A stretch of 40,138 bases of DNA from Paraburkholderia madseniana (lineage in GTDB: Bacteria; Pseudomonadota; Gammaproteobacteria; Burkholderiales; Burkholderiaceae): contig NZ_VOSW01000088.1 of the NCBI RefSeq assembly GCF_009690905.1, positions 1 to 40,138 of the forward strand. Reading direction: 5' to 3'. Positions 16,602 through 24,715 of this stretch are shown piece by piece (within the stretch, counting starts at the first letter, position 1; the number at the start of each line of letters is the position of its first letter). The position numbers were made by a program, and so were the translations under genes. Below the pieces are notes generated by a model, which saw only the letters and a program-made list of their open reading frames with translations, did no database searches and was not told the DNA's origin.

Positions 16602-17321
16602 ATGCAGCACGAACATCATCGAAACGGGAATCATCTGCTCGCGGTGTTCCCCGACGCGGAGTGGGCGCGGATAGCCCCGCATCTGGTGTCGGTGGACATG
16701 CCGCTGGGACAGGTCGTGTATGAGTCCGGAGATCGCCTCACGCACGTCTATTTCCCGACGACCTCCATCGTCTCGCTGCTGTACGTGATGGAAGACGGTT
16801 CATCGGCCGAAATCGCGATCGTCGGCAACGAAGGGCTCATCGGCATTGCGCTCTTCATGGGCGGCGAAACGACCCCGAGCAGAGCGGTCGTGCAGAGCGC
16901 AGGGCTGGCATACCGGCTGGATGCTCGCCTGCTGAAGGAGGAATTCCGCCGCGCCGGTCCGGTTCAGCGGCTGCTGCTGCGCTATACGCAAGCACTGATC
17001 ACGCAGATGGCGCAGACCGCCGTGTGCAACCGGCATCATTCAATCGATCAGCAGCTATGCCGCTGGCTGCTTCTCAGCCTGGACCGCCTGCCGTCGAACG
17101 AGCTGAAGATGACGCAGGAGTTGATCGCCAACATGCTCGGCGTCAGGAGACCTGGGGTCACGGAAGCGGCGATGAAGTTGCAGGATGCCGAATTGATCCG
17201 CTACAGCTATGGGAATATCGAGGTGCTGGACCGGCCCGGCCTCGAAAAGCGAGTGTGCGAGTGCTATGGCGTGGTGAAGCGGGAATTCGACCGTCTGCTG
17301 CCTGATTTGAAGGCGCTGTAA
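16602..17321 (+). CDS. Crp/Fnr-type transcription regulator, paralogue 2
   Basis: 239 residues, co-linear and nearly identical to the product of 6839-7558, differing mainly in the first ten residues and in scattered conservative changes (for example VRRPGVTEAAMKLQDAELIRY in the winged helix). Same layout: cyclic-nucleotide-binding-like barrel to about residue 130, long dimer helix, winged helix at 165-205. The near-identical DNA-reading helix suggests that both paralogues read the same sites. The ATG at 16602 has GAGGAAAG about 7 bases upstream. A perfect copy of the recurrent promoter element lies just upstream; phosphoglucomutase follows. Confidence 0.92.
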   Translation: MQHEHHRNGNHLLAVFPDAEWARIAPHLVSVDMPLGQVVYESGDRLTHVYFPTTSIVSLLYVMEDGSSAEIAIVGNEGLIGIALFMGGETTPSRAVVQSAGLAYRLDARLLKEEFRRAGPVQRLLLRYTQALITQMAQTAVCNRHHSIDQQLCRWLLLSLDRLPSNELKMTQELIANMLGVRRPGVTEAAMKLQDAELIRYSYGNIEVLDRPGLEKRVCECYGVVKREFDRLLPDLKAL

Positions 17322-17402
17322 AAAAAGTCCGCTTGCCGCACGTACCGACGATCTGCAATGACGCGGCGGACACGCCAATCACTACTACAACAGGATACCG
17401 CG

Positions 17403-19076
17403 ATGAACGTCAGTCCTCTTGCTGGCAAGCTCGCATCACACGGGATGCTGGTCAACGTTCCCCGGCTTGTCACGGCGTACTACACCGATATTCCGGACCC
17501 TTCGATCCCCGCGCAGCGGGTCGCTTTCGGCACCTCGGGGCATCGCGGGTCCGCGTTCGAGCGCAGCTTCAACGAATGGCATGTGCTGGCCATCACCCAG
17601 GCCATTTGCCGCTATCGGAAGAAGCAGGGTATCGATGGTCCGCTGTTTCTCGGCATCGACACGCATGCGCTCTCCGAACCCGCGTACGCGACCGCGCTCG
17701 AAGTACTGGCGGCTAACGGCGTCGAGCTCATGATCGCGCAAAACGGCGAATATACCCCTACGCCGGCGGTGTCGCACGCGATCGTCGCGTATAACCGCGG
17801 CCGCACCGCGGGACTGGCGGACGGCATCGTGATAACGCCCTCGCATAACCCGCCGGATAGCGGCGGGTTCAAATACAACCCGCCGAACGGTGGCCCGGCC
17901 GATGAAACCGTGACCCGCTGGATCGAGGAAACAGCGAACGGGCTGCTCGAAAGCAGGCTCGACGGCCTGTTGCGTGTATCGCTGTCCAAGGCGTTGCGCG
18001 CCACGACGACGCACTGGCATGATTTCCTCAACGCCTATATCGGCGACCTCGATAGCGTTATCGACATGGACGTGCTTCGCGGCGCACCGATCCGCCTCGG
18101 CGTCGATCCGCTCGGCGGTGCGGGCGTGCACTACTGGGGGCCGATTGCCGAACGCTACGGTTTGAACCTGAGCTTGATCAATGACGAAGTCGATCCGACC
18201 TTCCGCTTCATGAGCGTCGATTGGGATGGGCGTATCCGAATGGACCCATCGTCGCCGTATGCGATGCAACCGCTGATTGACCAGAAGGACCACTTCGACG
18301 TGGCCGTTGCATGCGACAGCGATCACGACAGGCATGGCGTTGTCACCCGGCACGCCGGGCTGCTGCCGCCGAATCACTACCTTGCGGTCATGATCGACTA
18401 CCTGTATGCGCATCGTCCGCAGTGGGGCGCTCACGCAGCGGTTGGCAAGACCGTCGTAAGCAGTCAGATGATCGACCGCGTAACGGCAAAGCGCGGCCGT
18501 ACGCTTTACGAAGCGCCGGTCGGATTCAAATGGTTTGTCGGCGGCTTGCTCGATGGCTCGCTGGGCTTCGCGGGCGAAGAGAGCGCGGGCGCCAGCTGTC
18601 TGCGACGCGACGGCACCGCGTGGACTACCGACAAGGATGGCATCGTGCCCGCTTTGCTCTCGGCGGAAATCACCACGCGCACCGGTCGCGATCCCGCAGA
18701 AATCTACCGGGATCTGACTCAGCGGCTGGGCGAGCCGGTCGAACGACGCGTGCAGGCCAAGGCGAGCGTGCGGGAGCGCGCGCTGCTGGCGCGACTGTCG
18801 CCTGCGCAATTTCCTCACACCGAACTGGCCGGCGAAAAGATCGAGCGTGTGCTCGACCGTGCGCCGGGCAATGATGCGGCGATCGGCGGTATCAAGGTGA
18901 TCACGAAGAACGGCTGGTTTGCCGCGCGCCCGTCGGGAACCGAGGACATCTACAAGATCTATGCGGAGAGCTTTCTTGGCGACGGGCATCTGACACGTAT
19001 CGTCGACGAAGCTCGGGCGATGGTCGACGGGGTGTTTGACGCGAATGCGGCTACGCTTTATGCCGCTCAACCGTAA
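17403..19076 (+). CDS. pgm: Phosphoglucomutase (alpha-D-glucose phosphate-specific)
   Basis: 557 residues, a full-length member of the phosphohexomutase family that interconverts glucose-1-phosphate and glucose-6-phosphate. Visible motifs: GTSGHRGSAFE near 40, the catalytic serine loop TPSHNPPDSGG near 145, the metal loop CDSDHDRHG near 304, the sugar loop GEESAGAS near 392, and the phosphate loop RPSGTEDIYKIY near 508. The start at 17403 follows ACAGGATACCGCG. Glycogen or trehalose genes often accompany this enzyme, but here only a lone glycosyltransferase 7 kb away could be related. A relic of another gene begins within a few bases of its stop codon. Confidence 0.96.
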   Translation: MNVSPLAGKLASHGMLVNVPRLVTAYYTDIPDPSIPAQRVAFGTSGHRGSAFERSFNEWHVLAITQAICRYRKKQGIDGPLFLGIDTHALSEPAYATALEVLAANGVELMIAQNGEYTPTPAVSHAIVAYNRGRTAGLADGIVITPSHNPPDSGGFKYNPPNGGPADETVTRWIEETANGLLESRLDGLLRVSLSKALRATTTHWHDFLNAYIGDLDSVIDMDVLRGAPIRLGVDPLGGAGVHYWGPIAERYGLNLSLINDEVDPTFRFMSVDWDGRIRMDPSSPYAMQPLIDQKDHFDVAVACDSDHDRHGVVTRHAGLLPPNHYLAVMIDYLYAHRPQWGAHAAVGKTVVSSQMIDRVTAKRGRTLYEAPVGFKWFVGGLLDGSLGFAGEESAGASCLRRDGTAWTTDKDGIVPALLSAEITTRTGRDPAEIYRDLTQRLGEPVERRVQAKASVRERALLARLSPAQFPHTELAGEKIERVLDRAPGNDAAIGGIKVITKNGWFAARPSGTEDIYKIYAESFLGDGHLTRIVDEARAMVDGVFDANAATLYAAQP

Positions 19077-19078
19077 CG

Positions 19079-19426
19079 CACGCAGTCGGCATGCGCGGCG
19101 ACGGCGCTAACGACGCAACCGCGCTGCGCCAGGCGCAAATCGGCATTGCGGTGTCGACCGCGACCGACGTCGCCAAATCCGCTGCCGGTATGGTGCTGAT
19201 CGAACCCGGGCTGAGTGGCATCGTGGCTGCGGTGAAGGAGGGGCGCGTCACGTTTCAACGCATTCTGACCTATACGCTGAACGCGATCACCCTGGCGATT
19301 GGCGGGATCGCGATGACACCGTTGCCCGTCGCGGTGGTGACGGGTGTGCTGGCTGGGGCGGCGGCTTTCGCGGTCGTGCTGGACGCGGCGAAGATTCCGC
19401 TATTCGCACATCTGAGGATCACGTAG
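19079..19426 (+). pseudogene. P-type (H+-type) ATPase C-terminal relic
   Basis: The frame running through 19079 gives HAVGMRGDGANDATALRQAQ, then IGIAVSTATDVAKSAAG, then a VAAVKEGRVTFQRILTYTLN stretch: the hinge motif (TGDGxND) and following region of plasma-membrane H+-type P-ATPases. After about 19283 it jumps to the extreme C-terminus (MTPLPVAVVTGVLAGA then FAHLRIT), so most of the last membrane helices are deleted. The ATP-binding and phosphorylation (DKTGT) parts are absent. The relic begins right at the pgm stop codon, marking a recombination joint. Confidence 0.8.
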
Positions 19427-19474
19427 AAAGCCAACCTGTTCGCGGCACTAGCGCGCGAACTTCGGCGCGGGCCG

Positions 19475-19720
19475 CTACCTCGCTCGGCTGATCTCGCGCC
19501 GGGCCAGCCAGATGCCGGGCAGCATCGGCAACCAGAAGGTCAGGCCGCGCAACAGCAGTGTTCCGGCCCGTGCCGCCTCGACCGACACGCCGAGCAGACT
19601 CAGCATGGCCACGGATGCCGCTTCGAAGGTTCCCAGACCGACCGGGATCGGACCGATCGTCGCGACTATCGACGCAATGGCGACGCTGACGAACGCGACC
19701 CACAGCCGGCAAACGCGAAT
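19475..19720 (-). pseudogene. LPG-synthase-like flippase (UPF0104) C-terminal relic
   Basis: On the minus strand a frame ending at TAG 19475-19477 reads ASIVATIGPIPVGLGTFEAA, then SVAMLSLLGVSVEAARA, then LLRGLTFWLPMLPG and IWLARREIS. This is the typical last part of lysylphosphatidylglycerol-synthase-type transmembrane proteins (GLGTFE motif and the LPML.G helix). The first 200 or more residues are missing and there is no start codon in good context. Confidence 0.65.
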
Positions 19721-19728
19721 GCAAACGT

Positions 19729-20031
19729 CTAGCGCTTGCGCGTGGCCTTGTGTTTGGGAGACTGCGTGTTGGCATTCGCATCATTCTGGGTGCGTTTCTG
19801 ATATGCGTCGCCGCCGCGCCGGTCAGTATCGGTCAGGCCGCGCGAAAGGTCCTGATGTGCCTGCCGTCCGACAGCGCGCGTGCCCTCTTCATGTTGCGAT
19901 TCCGCTGACTGATCGGTCTCGTGCGGCAGCGGCGCAACGTTCTCCTGATCCTCATCCGCCCGGGTGGCGGTGCGCCGGCTCGCCGGATCAACAGGGGCGG
20001 TGTCGGCGGGTGTCTGCGTGGCGAGTTTCAT
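19729..20031 (-). CDS. Small charged hypothetical protein (100 aa)
   Basis: ATG 20031 with AGGAG 6 bases upstream; a GTG just before it is a possible alternative. The product is hydrophilic and probably disordered: rich in Asp, Gln, Arg, Thr and Ala, with a central HEEGTRAVGRQAHQDLSRG segment and a basic end (KHKATRKR). No known family. It ends 8 bases from the flippase relic. The minus-strand copy of the recurrent promoter element at 20485-20517 could serve both this gene and the 24-residue peptide gene in between. Confidence 0.65.
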   Translation of the reverse strand: MKLATQTPADTAPVDPASRRTATRADEDQENVAPLPHETDQSAESQHEEGTRAVGRQAHQDLSRGLTDTDRRGGDAYQKRTQNDANANTQSPKHKATRKR

Positions 20032-20212
20032 CACGGGCTCCTCTCAGTAAGCTGGATCAGGATTGTCGGACCGGATGTCATGCATGGTCGGCGCGCGCCA
20101 TCGCGGCCGGGACGTATCATCATCCCAGCGGTGAGTCGTAGTCGCGTCGTCACATAGCGGCCGTTCATGCATGACAGGCCCACTGGCCATGTTCTCTACC
20201 TGCGGCGAAGGT

Positions 20213-20287
20213 CTATCTCAATCCGACATAGCCGAGCACGAACAGAACGATGACCACGGCTCCCACAAGCCAGACGATGTTGTACAT
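20213..20287 (-). CDS. 24-residue single-helix membrane peptide
   Basis: ATG 20287 to TAG 20213-20215. TAAGGAGAGCGTC before the ATG is a strong ribosome binding site, which makes this very short gene believable. The product is almost one transmembrane helix (MYNIVWLVGAVVIVLFVLGY and four more residues). It resembles other one-helix stress peptides in style but I know no named family. A strong copy of the recurrent promoter element lies about 200 bases upstream on the same strand. Confidence 0.6.
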   Translation of the reverse strand: MYNIVWLVGAVVIVLFVLGYVGLR

Positions 20288-20484
20288 GACGCTCTCCTTA
20301 GATTCGACACCCCTTCAACAGCCGCGCGACACTTCGATCGCGACCAGCTGGCGAAACGTGCGGTGGCATCAGGCGTTCTGTCACAACAAGGACGTGCTGC
20401 GTTGCGCCGTTCACCGGCTGTCCGCGAATGCATGCCTCACGGGAGCGACCGGGAATCGTTGATGCGCGCGAGTGTACCGCTACG

Positions 20485-20517
20485 TTCTCACGTACGACCG
20501 GCTACGTCTGTACGGTA
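20485..20517 (-). promoter_or_regulatory. Recurrent promoter-like element, copy 6 (with extended upstream repeat)
   Basis: Minus strand: TACCGTACAGAC, 15 bases, TGAGAA, preceded by GTTGACCGC. The region up to about 20600 also matches the copies at 23715 and 24485: CCGATGGAACAGGAACA, then TTGACGCATCG. It faces the 24-residue peptide gene. Confidence 0.65.
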
Positions 20518-20992
20518 GCGGTCAACGCCCTTGACTCGATGCGTCAAACCCGTGTTCCTGTTCCATCGGGTGGGCGACTCATACGGGTTCCTTCTACGCG
20601 CGACAGCACTGATGCAAGCAGACGGTCGCAATCGTCACTGCCGAATTCGAACAGGTTGCGCTCGGCCAGATCGACATCACGCGCGAGCGATTCGCGCAAC
20701 AGGCTCTTCGCTCAGAAATGTCGGCTGCGCACGGTTGCCTCGGGAATGTCGAGGCACTAAGCGGTTTCCTCTGCGAGCGGCGGTAAGAAAGCGCAATTAG
20801 ACGGCGGCGTCATTGTTCATATCAACCGTCGGGCACTGCCGCGATTGTCCACATCAAAGGCGACACGCTTGCCGCCTGCATCAATGCCGGTGGCGGCAGA
20901 TTCCTGGTCGGAGGCTGGCCCATCCGGACAACTATCATGTGTCGGGCTCGCTTCCTACAGAAAGCAGAACATCCCGACAACGGCAGCAGCCA
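20518..20992. other. Intergenic region
   Basis: The first 80 bases are the extended part of the promoter repeat. A plus-strand frame around 20608-20786 (TVAIVTAEFEQVALGQIDIT) looks faintly protein-like but has no start codon. Nothing else is recognisable. Confidence 0.3.
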
Positions 20993-21730
20993 TCACGACC
21001 GTTTCAGATTTGACGCGCCTTGAGACGGCGCATGCTTGAGTGCGCGCCGCCCGTGTCGTGTCCGCAACTCCTCCACCTCCTGCGAGGCTTGCCAGAAAAA
21101 CAGGTAGGGACTGATTGTCGTGCCGAACACCGCGACGACGGTTGTGACGTAGCCACCGTTCCACGACAGATGCGGAAACACGGTCCGGATCGCGACGGTC
21201 ATCCATGGAATCTGGACGGCGAACACGACGCCGACGTAGGCAAACAGGACAAGCGTCAGCCATTTGAGAACGCGGACATAGTTTCGATACGGAACAAAAA
21301 CCTGCAACACCAGCGAAAACAGCGCGAGGCCGACCGTGTAAACATGCGTCGGTCCACCGATGATCAGATTGACGGCAGCGCCCATGGCCGAGAGGTCGGC
21401 CGCAATATTGATCGTGTTCGCCACGAGCAGGAGAATAACCGTGCCATAGAGCAGCCATGCGGGATAGTGGCGTCGAATATTGGTCGCCAGTCCGTGGCCG
21501 CTGACCCGACCAATCCTGGCGCTGATGACCTGGATGGCGACAATCAGCGGATAGGTCAGCAGGATCGTCCACAGAATGTTGTAACCAAACGCTGCGCCCG
21601 CCTGCGAGTATGTTGCGATGCCGCTCGGGTCGTCGTCGGCCGCTCCGGTAATCAGACCGGGCCCTAACTTCTCGATCCACGAATTGACGTTGCTGTGCGG
21701 CGTTGACGACGGATCAATATCGGATTCCAT
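20993..21730 (-). CDS. Nramp-family metal transporter, 3'-truncated
   Basis: 245 residues covering the first half of an Nramp-type divalent metal transporter: GPGLITGAADDDPSGIATYS in helix 1 (DPSG in the place of the classical DPGN), then about six membrane helices up to GTTISPYLFFWQASQEVEE. Family members have about 420 residues; here the frame stops after SNLKRS where the cytoplasmic loop before helix 7 should continue, and no further helices are found downstream in any frame. Probably a non-functional truncated gene. The start MESDIDPSS at 21730 is reasonable though the ribosome binding site is weak. Confidence 0.85.
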   Translation of the reverse strand: MESDIDPSSTPHSNVNSWIEKLGPGLITGAADDDPSGIATYSQAGAAFGYNILWTILLTYPLIVAIQVISARIGRVSGHGLATNIRRHYPAWLLYGTVILLLVANTINIAADLSAMGAAVNLIIGGPTHVYTVGLALFSLVLQVFVPYRNYVRVLKWLTLVLFAYVGVVFAVQIPWMTVAIRTVFPHLSWNGGYVTTVVAVFGTTISPYLFFWQASQEVEELRTRHGRRALKHAPSQGASNLKRS

Positions 21731-22293
21731 ACCGGCTCGATTGCATGGGTATTTGAAGCGACGTTCGTTCTTCGCTGCCGCGTCGTGGTTGACCTCACGT
21801 CACTATAAAAGCTCCTCTGATCGTAGCGCGCATATTCATAAACTCGCGACCATGCGCAGGGCAAAACCAGATCAAACGTCGAATCGCAGACCAGATGAGG
21901 CTGCCCGAACATCAGCCGTCAGATTTTCCACGATTCGAACGATTATCCCTATCCGCACTGCACCTTGTGCGGGTGTTGGGCACTCAACTCCCTGAACTGT
22001 ATTTGCATCATGTGTGCGACCACCTTGTGCAGATGGGTGGGTGTCCGGGTTTCGTGCTCGCGCAACGCCGCGGTGTCCACCGTAACGGTTTCAGTCGCGT
22101 CTTCGCCGGCGTGAAGAACATTTCTGGAGCGTGCTTCTGCGGAAGCCCGCGCCTGTAGCCTGTCTCTCGTAGCTCCTTCGGCAACTGCTGGTGACAGGAA
22201 AAGGCCGACCTTGCGGCCGGCATTTCGAATAAGTTGGGAAGTTGTCCCGTTGGCTCGACCACAATAGACACGCTCGTCACCGGTTTTAGCGAC
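21731..22293. other. Intergenic region with a long start-less open frame
   Basis: On the minus strand, the frame of the PRC-barrel gene stays open for 114 codons after its TAA (22293 to 21952), encoding protein-like sequence (QLIRNAGRKVGLFLSPAVAE, HLHKVVAHMMQIQFREL). It has no ATG start in good context. It may be a remnant or chance. Confidence 0.3.
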
Positions 22294-22764
22294 TTAAAGA
22301 TCGAGTGACCGGCCTTCGACTGCGCCGCGAGTGGCCAGCCAGTAGGGCCGCTGGTTGTAGTACTCGTGCAGCGACGAACCCCACTGCGGGTCCGACATCG
22401 CGGGCCAATGATCCTTGTCGAAGCCGGGCGCGTTCTTGATGCGCTCGGCGGTGACGCCGAGCCGGAAGCACTTCTCGTCGGCGTCCAGGACAAGCGCGCT
22501 CCACGGGATTGCGTAAAGGGTGTTGCCCATGCCCAGGAACCCACCGCTCGACAGGACGGCGTACGCGATCCGGCCGCCGCGCACGTCGAGCATGATGTCG
22601 GAGATTTTGCCGATATCTTCGCCATCCGAAGTGATGACCTTGTCACCGTCGAGCGTGGCTGCCGCCATCACATCCGGGCCGGGGCCTTCGCCAGTTCTGC
22701 CGCCGACAATCTTCGCGCCGCTGCCACCAGTTGCAGGTTGGGTGCTGGGGTCAAGTGTGGTCAT
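22294..22764 (-). CDS. PRC-barrel protein C (156 aa)
   Basis: A single PRC-barrel domain at about 30-105 (VMAAATLDGDKVITSDGEDI, GKISDIMLDVRGGRIAYAVL, GGFLGMGNTLYAIPWSAL), followed by a conserved tail with the motif HEYYNQRPYW. This is the common YsnF-like or photosystem-style single-barrel type, different from the two-domain PRC proteins at 13902 and 27004. Probably cytoplasmic; a Gly/Pro-rich leader of 30 residues precedes the domain. CGAGGAGAACATC before the ATG at 22764 is a strong ribosome binding site. Confidence 0.9.
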   Translation of the reverse strand: MTTLDPSTQPATGGSGAKIVGGRTGEGPGPDVMAAATLDGDKVITSDGEDIGKISDIMLDVRGGRIAYAVLSSGGFLGMGNTLYAIPWSALVLDADEKCFRLGVTAERIKNAPGFDKDHWPAMSDPQWGSSLHEYYNQRPYWLATRGAVEGRSLDL

Positions 22765-22903
22765 GATGTTCTCCTCGTGAAAAGACCAGACCTTCTATCC
22801 CGCAACCGTCATGCCATGGGCGAGTGCCGACACGGATTGGTGCGCGACGGCTAACGTTACCTTCGTTCGAGCCCACGGCAGGGCTGCCCATACTCAAAAT
22901 GAG

Positions 22904-23230
22904 TTAATGCAGCTGTTTTTTCAGATCGGAAAGTTCGGCATGAACCGAGGTGACGGCACTTTTTACTTTCGCATTTACATTGGTTGCACGTTGACACGCC
23001 TGCTCTGCACGGTCGCCGACCTGCTCAAGGTCGTCTATCCATTGACGCATGCGCTTTTCGTCTTTCGATTCAATTATTTTTTTTGCGCCTCCGGATTTTT
23101 TATCGAGTTGATCAACGCAGTCCATAAGCTCCTTAGGCACTGTGGCGTCGGCGTGACAGGCTTGCGAGGCTTTCTCAATGGTTTGCTCCAGATGGGTGAA
23201 ACGCTTCTGGATTTCACTGGCTTGCAGCAT
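22904..23230 (-). CDS. Helical hypothetical protein (108 aa)
   Basis: ATG 23230 with AGGAGG 6 bases upstream decides the start; an in-frame longer version to 23359 has no ribosome binding site. The product is charged and almost all helix (MLQASEIQKRFTHLEQTIEK, DEKRMRQWIDDLEQVGDRAE, VHAELSDLKKQLH) and probably forms a coiled coil. Two cysteines (QAC.AD, ELMDC) may be functional. No named family, though similar proteins occur in Burkholderia. It lies upstream of the PRC-barrel gene in the same orientation, 139 bases apart. Confidence 0.7.
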   Translation of the reverse strand: MLQASEIQKRFTHLEQTIEKASQACHADATVPKELMDCVDQLDKKSGGAKKIIESKDEKRMRQWIDDLEQVGDRAEQACQRATNVNAKVKSAVTSVHAELSDLKKQLH

Positions 23231-23714
23231 GATGAACCTCCTCCTCGAAGGTTGTTCCGCAGTAAGTTTGGGCGCCGTTTTCCTGGATCCCAACGCGGTA
23301 CCGTCAGCCTCGTCTGCCTGAGCCAACCGGCATATTGCTGCGCCGCGGTTCTCAGCCAATCGACGGGTGGCGGCCTGTTTACTATAGAACTCTCCACTGC
23401 AATCAGACAGGTCCCGTTCCTTCCGCGTGGCGCAAGCGGGCTGGCTGAGCCCGCCCGTTTCCCGGACTGTTGAGGAAGTGCGCCATCGTGGCGTTCTTCC
23501 CGAATCGTGCAGGCTGCAGCGTTGTGCGCTGCATCAATTGACCGACCCGGGACTTTTGGGATCTGAGCGATCTGGTGATGATGGCGCATTGAGGTCGGAG
23601 GTGTCATGGGGTGATCTCGGGACACACATTTCCTTGTGTGCGCGCGCCAGTCTGCGCGTGTATCGAACGTGCCGCGTTGCAAAAACCGGTTGCTCCATAG
23701 CTGCTCGATGCACT
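23231..23714. other. Intergenic region
   Basis: No supported gene on either strand; all frames are short, and no ribosome binding site precedes one. No repeat recognised before the promoter element at 23715. Confidence 0.3.
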
Positions 23715-23829
23715 CGTTGCAGGGACGAACGGCAGGATCGATCGCCCGATGGAACAGGAACAGCGACTTGACGCATCGTGTAAAGAGTGTTGACCGCTGC
23801 CGTACAGACTGCGGTGTCGGCGGTGAGAA
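23715..23829 (+). promoter_or_regulatory. Recurrent promoter-like element, copy 7 (with extended upstream repeat)
   Basis: Plus strand: TGCCGTACAGAC at 23798-23809, 14 bases, TGAGAA at 23824-23829. The upstream part shares ACGGCAGGATC, CCGATGGAACAGGAACA, TTGACGCATCG and GTTGACCGC with copies 6 and 8. Downstream, GTG 23848 begins the only frame close by. Confidence 0.6.
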
Positions 23830-23847
23830 CGTATTACGAGGTGTTGT

Positions 23848-24048
23848 GTGTCCTCCGAGGCTGCGGAACAGGCCGAAGAACTGAGCGCATGGGCGTCGCT
23901 CTGGCCTGTCGAATGCACCGGGGCCGGGCTCTTCCTGCTGCTGCCGTATCAAGCCAACGGTGAACGGGTTGGGCGTGCGCAGTGCCTGTATGACGCCAGG
24001 CTAGACCCGGCAGAGGCGGCGCACAGTAGGGTCGGTGTGCAGCACTGA
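23848..24048 (+). CDS. Possible GTG-started hypothetical protein (66 aa)
   Basis: The only frame directly downstream of a good promoter element. GTG at 23848 with GAGG 7-8 bases upstream. The product begins MSSEAAEQAEELSAWASLW and ends SRVGVQH; its composition is plausible but not distinctive, and no family is known. The alternative is that the transcript is non-coding. Weakly supported. Confidence 0.28.
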   Translation: MSSEAAEQAEELSAWASLWPVECTGAGLFLLLPYQANGERVGRAQCLYDARLDPAEAAHSRVGVQH

Positions 24049-24127
24049 TCTTCACTCGACGCCGTCACGTGCGGGTCGGTTGCACAGGAACACACCCTGG
24101 CGGCGTCAGGCTAAGCACGTAGATAAC

Positions 24128-24319
24128 TCAATTGTCGTCTGACCTGCGCGGTAGGTGCTCGTGCGGGACCGGCTCCGCCCCTGCGGCATCAGGATCGTCA
24201 CCCGGAGTGCCTGGCGCAGGTTCAGGCGCCGGCGCCCTGGTGCCTGGCGTAACGCCGTGGATGGGGTGATCCGGAAGTCCTGGCCGGTGAATCGGTCGTG
24301 TGGTCGGGTTTGAGGGCAT
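24128..24319 (-). CDS. Proline-rich small protein (63 aa)
   Basis: TAGGAGGAAATC before the ATG at 24319 is one of the best ribosome binding sites in the window. The product is Pro- and Gly-rich and probably disordered (MPSNPTTRPIHRPGLPDHPI, TRAPAPEPAPGTPGDDPD), with several His. No membrane segment. Such short Pro-rich proteins are common in Burkholderia but have no assigned function. Confidence 0.65.
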   Translation of the reverse strand: MPSNPTTRPIHRPGLPDHPIHGVTPGTRAPAPEPAPGTPGDDPDAAGAEPVPHEHLPRRSDDN

Positions 24320-24484
24320 GATTTCCTCCTACGCTGACGAGACCCGCAACGACCATCATACCCCCATCGGAGACGCAGAACGTACCGGCTCCAGGCCCAG
24401 TTTTTGACTACCTTCAGCGAAACCGCAGACTGCTGACGCGGCTCGCCGGGCGCGGCCGAGCAATAGCGCGCGTTGTGCCCGCTA

Positions 24485-24596
24485 CGCACACGGACGGCAA
24501 GATCAATCCGGTGAAAAACAGGAAAACGGTATGGCCCGGTCGATTGGCGGGGGCGTTGAACGCTACCGTACAGACGTATGTTCTCGCAGGTGAGAG
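24485..24596 (+). promoter_or_regulatory. Recurrent promoter-like element, copy 8 (with extended upstream repeat)
   Basis: TACCGTACAGAC at 24564-24575, 15 bases, TGAGAG at 24591-24596, preceded by GTTGAACGC. The part upstream, from ACGGCAAGATCAATC through GGTGAAAAACAGGAAAAC, aligns with copy 7. It stands 120 bases before the GT4 gene start. Confidence 0.65.
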
Positions 24597-24715
24597 GTTC
24601 ACCACATGTCACAGACCTGACGCAGCGCAATCGCGCAGACGCCAGCGTTCGAGACTATCGCTGGTCATTCGGGAATAGTTTGAAGCCACAGCACGTGCTC
24701 CAGAGAGAACGGCCA

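Noticed and set aside
17436..19070. Very long minus-strand frame opposite pgm
   Set aside because: It is the mirror of a high-GC gene with biased third positions; Arg/Val/Asp-rich shadow, no homology recalled.
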